Assembly (NCBI GenBank): GCA_019359395.1
Contig: JAHHHK010000004.1
Coordinates: 248,001-312,000, forward strand
From: Komarekiella atlantica HA4396-MV6
Lineage (GTDB): Bacteria > Cyanobacteriota > Cyanobacteriia > Cyanobacteriales > Nostocaceae
Length of the DNA: 64,000 nucleotides
Direction of reading: 5' to 3'
Shown here: positions 63,440-64,000 of the stretch, one piece after another
Layout of the letters: each line of letters opens with the position of its first letter
Position numbering within the stretch: the first letter of the stretch is position 1
Position numbers and translations under genes: made by a program
The notes under the pieces: generated by a model
What the model was told of the DNA's origin: nothing
Seen by the model: the letters and a program-made list of their open reading frames with translations, nothing else
Databases searched by the model: none

Positions 63440-64000
63440 AATTCCGCACCTCTTGGTTGTAGCGCGTCAAACTCTCAAGGTTTTTTTGCAGATCAAAAGA
63501 TGAGGGTTTGAGTGCTAACGTACCTAAATTTAATTCATGCTGAAATTTCTTGATTTTGTCGCGACAAGTTGCTACATCACCGATGATTGAGTTCTCAATC
63601 AAATAGTCTTCATCAAAACAGATATTTGTGCGATCAAATGGCTTTTGGTTGGGATTCGCACTATTCTGCATTAATTGAGCCGAGTTGGCTATCATTTTCT
63701 GGCTGAATTGACGAATGAAAGGCAAAGCTTCACTCACTGCTTCATCATAAGTTTTACCAACATAAAAGAAGCGGGCCAGCATCAAATTTTCAGCGCCACT
63801 GGAATTTAAAGCACGATATTTGGCAACAGTATTCTTCAATCTCTCTAGGGAAAAGGGTGGCCCTCCCATTAAGCTGAAGGAATGTTTAGCAGCAAATCCA
63901 ATACCTTCATCATCACCACTAGCAACATACACTGGAATTTGTCGCTGTAAAGGTTTCGGATAAATTGTCAGGCGATCGCATTGATAATATTGTCCGTTAA
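63432..64000 (-). CDS. LLM class flavin-dependent monooxygenase (5' partial)
   Basis: The C-terminal part (189 codons) of a luciferase-like monooxygenase; the frame is open to the end of the window, so the start lies beyond 64000. Recognisable segments are LTIYPKPLQRQIPVYVASGD and GFAAKHSFSLMGGPPFSLER, typical of the substrate/FMN pocket, and MLARFFYVGKTYDEAVSEAL. Such enzymes use FMNH2 and O2 and often belong to natural-product pathways. It is coupled to the small protein at 63068. Confidence 0.75.
   Translation of the reverse strand, partial: NGQYYQCDRLTIYPKPLQRQIPVYVASGDDEGIGFAAKHSFSLMGGPPFSLERLKNTVAKYRALNSSGAENLMLARFFYVGKTYDEAVSEALPFIRQFSQKMIANSAQLMQNSANPNQKPFDRTNICFDEDYLIENSIIGDVATCRDKIKKFQHELNLGTLALKPSSFDLQKNLESLTRYNQEVRNYV

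Overview
The window comes from a heterocyst-forming, Nostoc-like cyanobacterium. The evidence is a complete molybdenum nitrogenase cluster in the Nostoc order (nifB-fdxN-nifS-nifU-nifHDK-nifEN-nifX-nifW-hesAB-fdxH), a cyanoglobin gene (glbN) between nifU and nifH as described for Nostoc commune, an uptake hydrogenase (hupSL) with its hyp maturation genes, many GCGATCGC (HIP1) octamers, and abundant 7-bp and ~19-39-bp tandem repeats between genes. Species is not claimed.

Layout. 1-3.4 kb: a partial acyltransferase, a GT14 glycosyltransferase and a Uma2-family gene broken by one stop codon. 3.5-7.8 kb, minus strand: nifP, an Asr1405-type protein, a DUF2949 protein, nifV, nifZ, nifT and a [2Fe-2S] thioredoxin-like ferredoxin. 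8.4-14.1 kb: an accessory stretch of toxin-antitoxin-like genes, an HNH endonuclease with a small partner, solitary hicB, a MITE-like repeat, several decayed genes including a xisH stub, and a quinone-oxidoreductase-like enzyme. 14.1-32.4 kb, plus strand: the main nif cluster, ending with fdxH, feoA and a convergent molybdopterin-binding (mop) gene. 33-35.3 kb: a SagB/nitroreductase-like flavoenzyme, an uncharacterised partner protein, and hupW. 35.3-44.8 kb: a second accessory region with two DUF433/DUF5615 pairs, xisI with a chimeric xisH remnant, an HxlR/SDR pair, map, a truncated HNH gene and a retropepsin-like protease. 44.8-47.5 kb, minus: hupSL. 48.3-59.9 kb, plus: an extended hyp operon (TPR protein, two small membrane proteins, a NifU-Rieske protein, an NHL-repeat protein, hypF, hypC, hypD, hypE, hypA, hypB). 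60-64 kb: a methyltransferase, a conserved hypothetical, a helical carotenoid protein, a Uma2 protein, and a second flavoenzyme/partner pair.

How the genes work together. NifS/NifU supply Fe-S clusters, NifB makes the NifB cofactor, NifV makes homocitrate, and NifEN with NifX finish FeMo-co for NifDK. NifH and the ferredoxins FdxH and FdxN deliver electrons. GlbN, FeoA and Mop plausibly serve oxygen, iron and molybdenum handling. HupSL recycles the H2 released by nitrogenase; HypA-F and HupW mature it. nifD, fdxN and hupL are all continuous, so none of the three classical developmental excision elements is present.

Most interesting observations: (1) a 22-bp-phased repeat of a motif (AAATACTAGMACCCC) upstream of both nifP and nifB and oriented toward each gene, a candidate shared nif-activator site; (2) two paralogous proteins of unknown function, each immediately 3' of a predicted flavin-dependent enzyme; (3) a 57-aa in-frame chimera joining a DUF5615 start to a XisH C-terminus next to xisI; (4) repeated nonsense decay of small accessory genes while all nif/hup/hyp genes are intact; (5) nifN ending inside a tandem repeat array.
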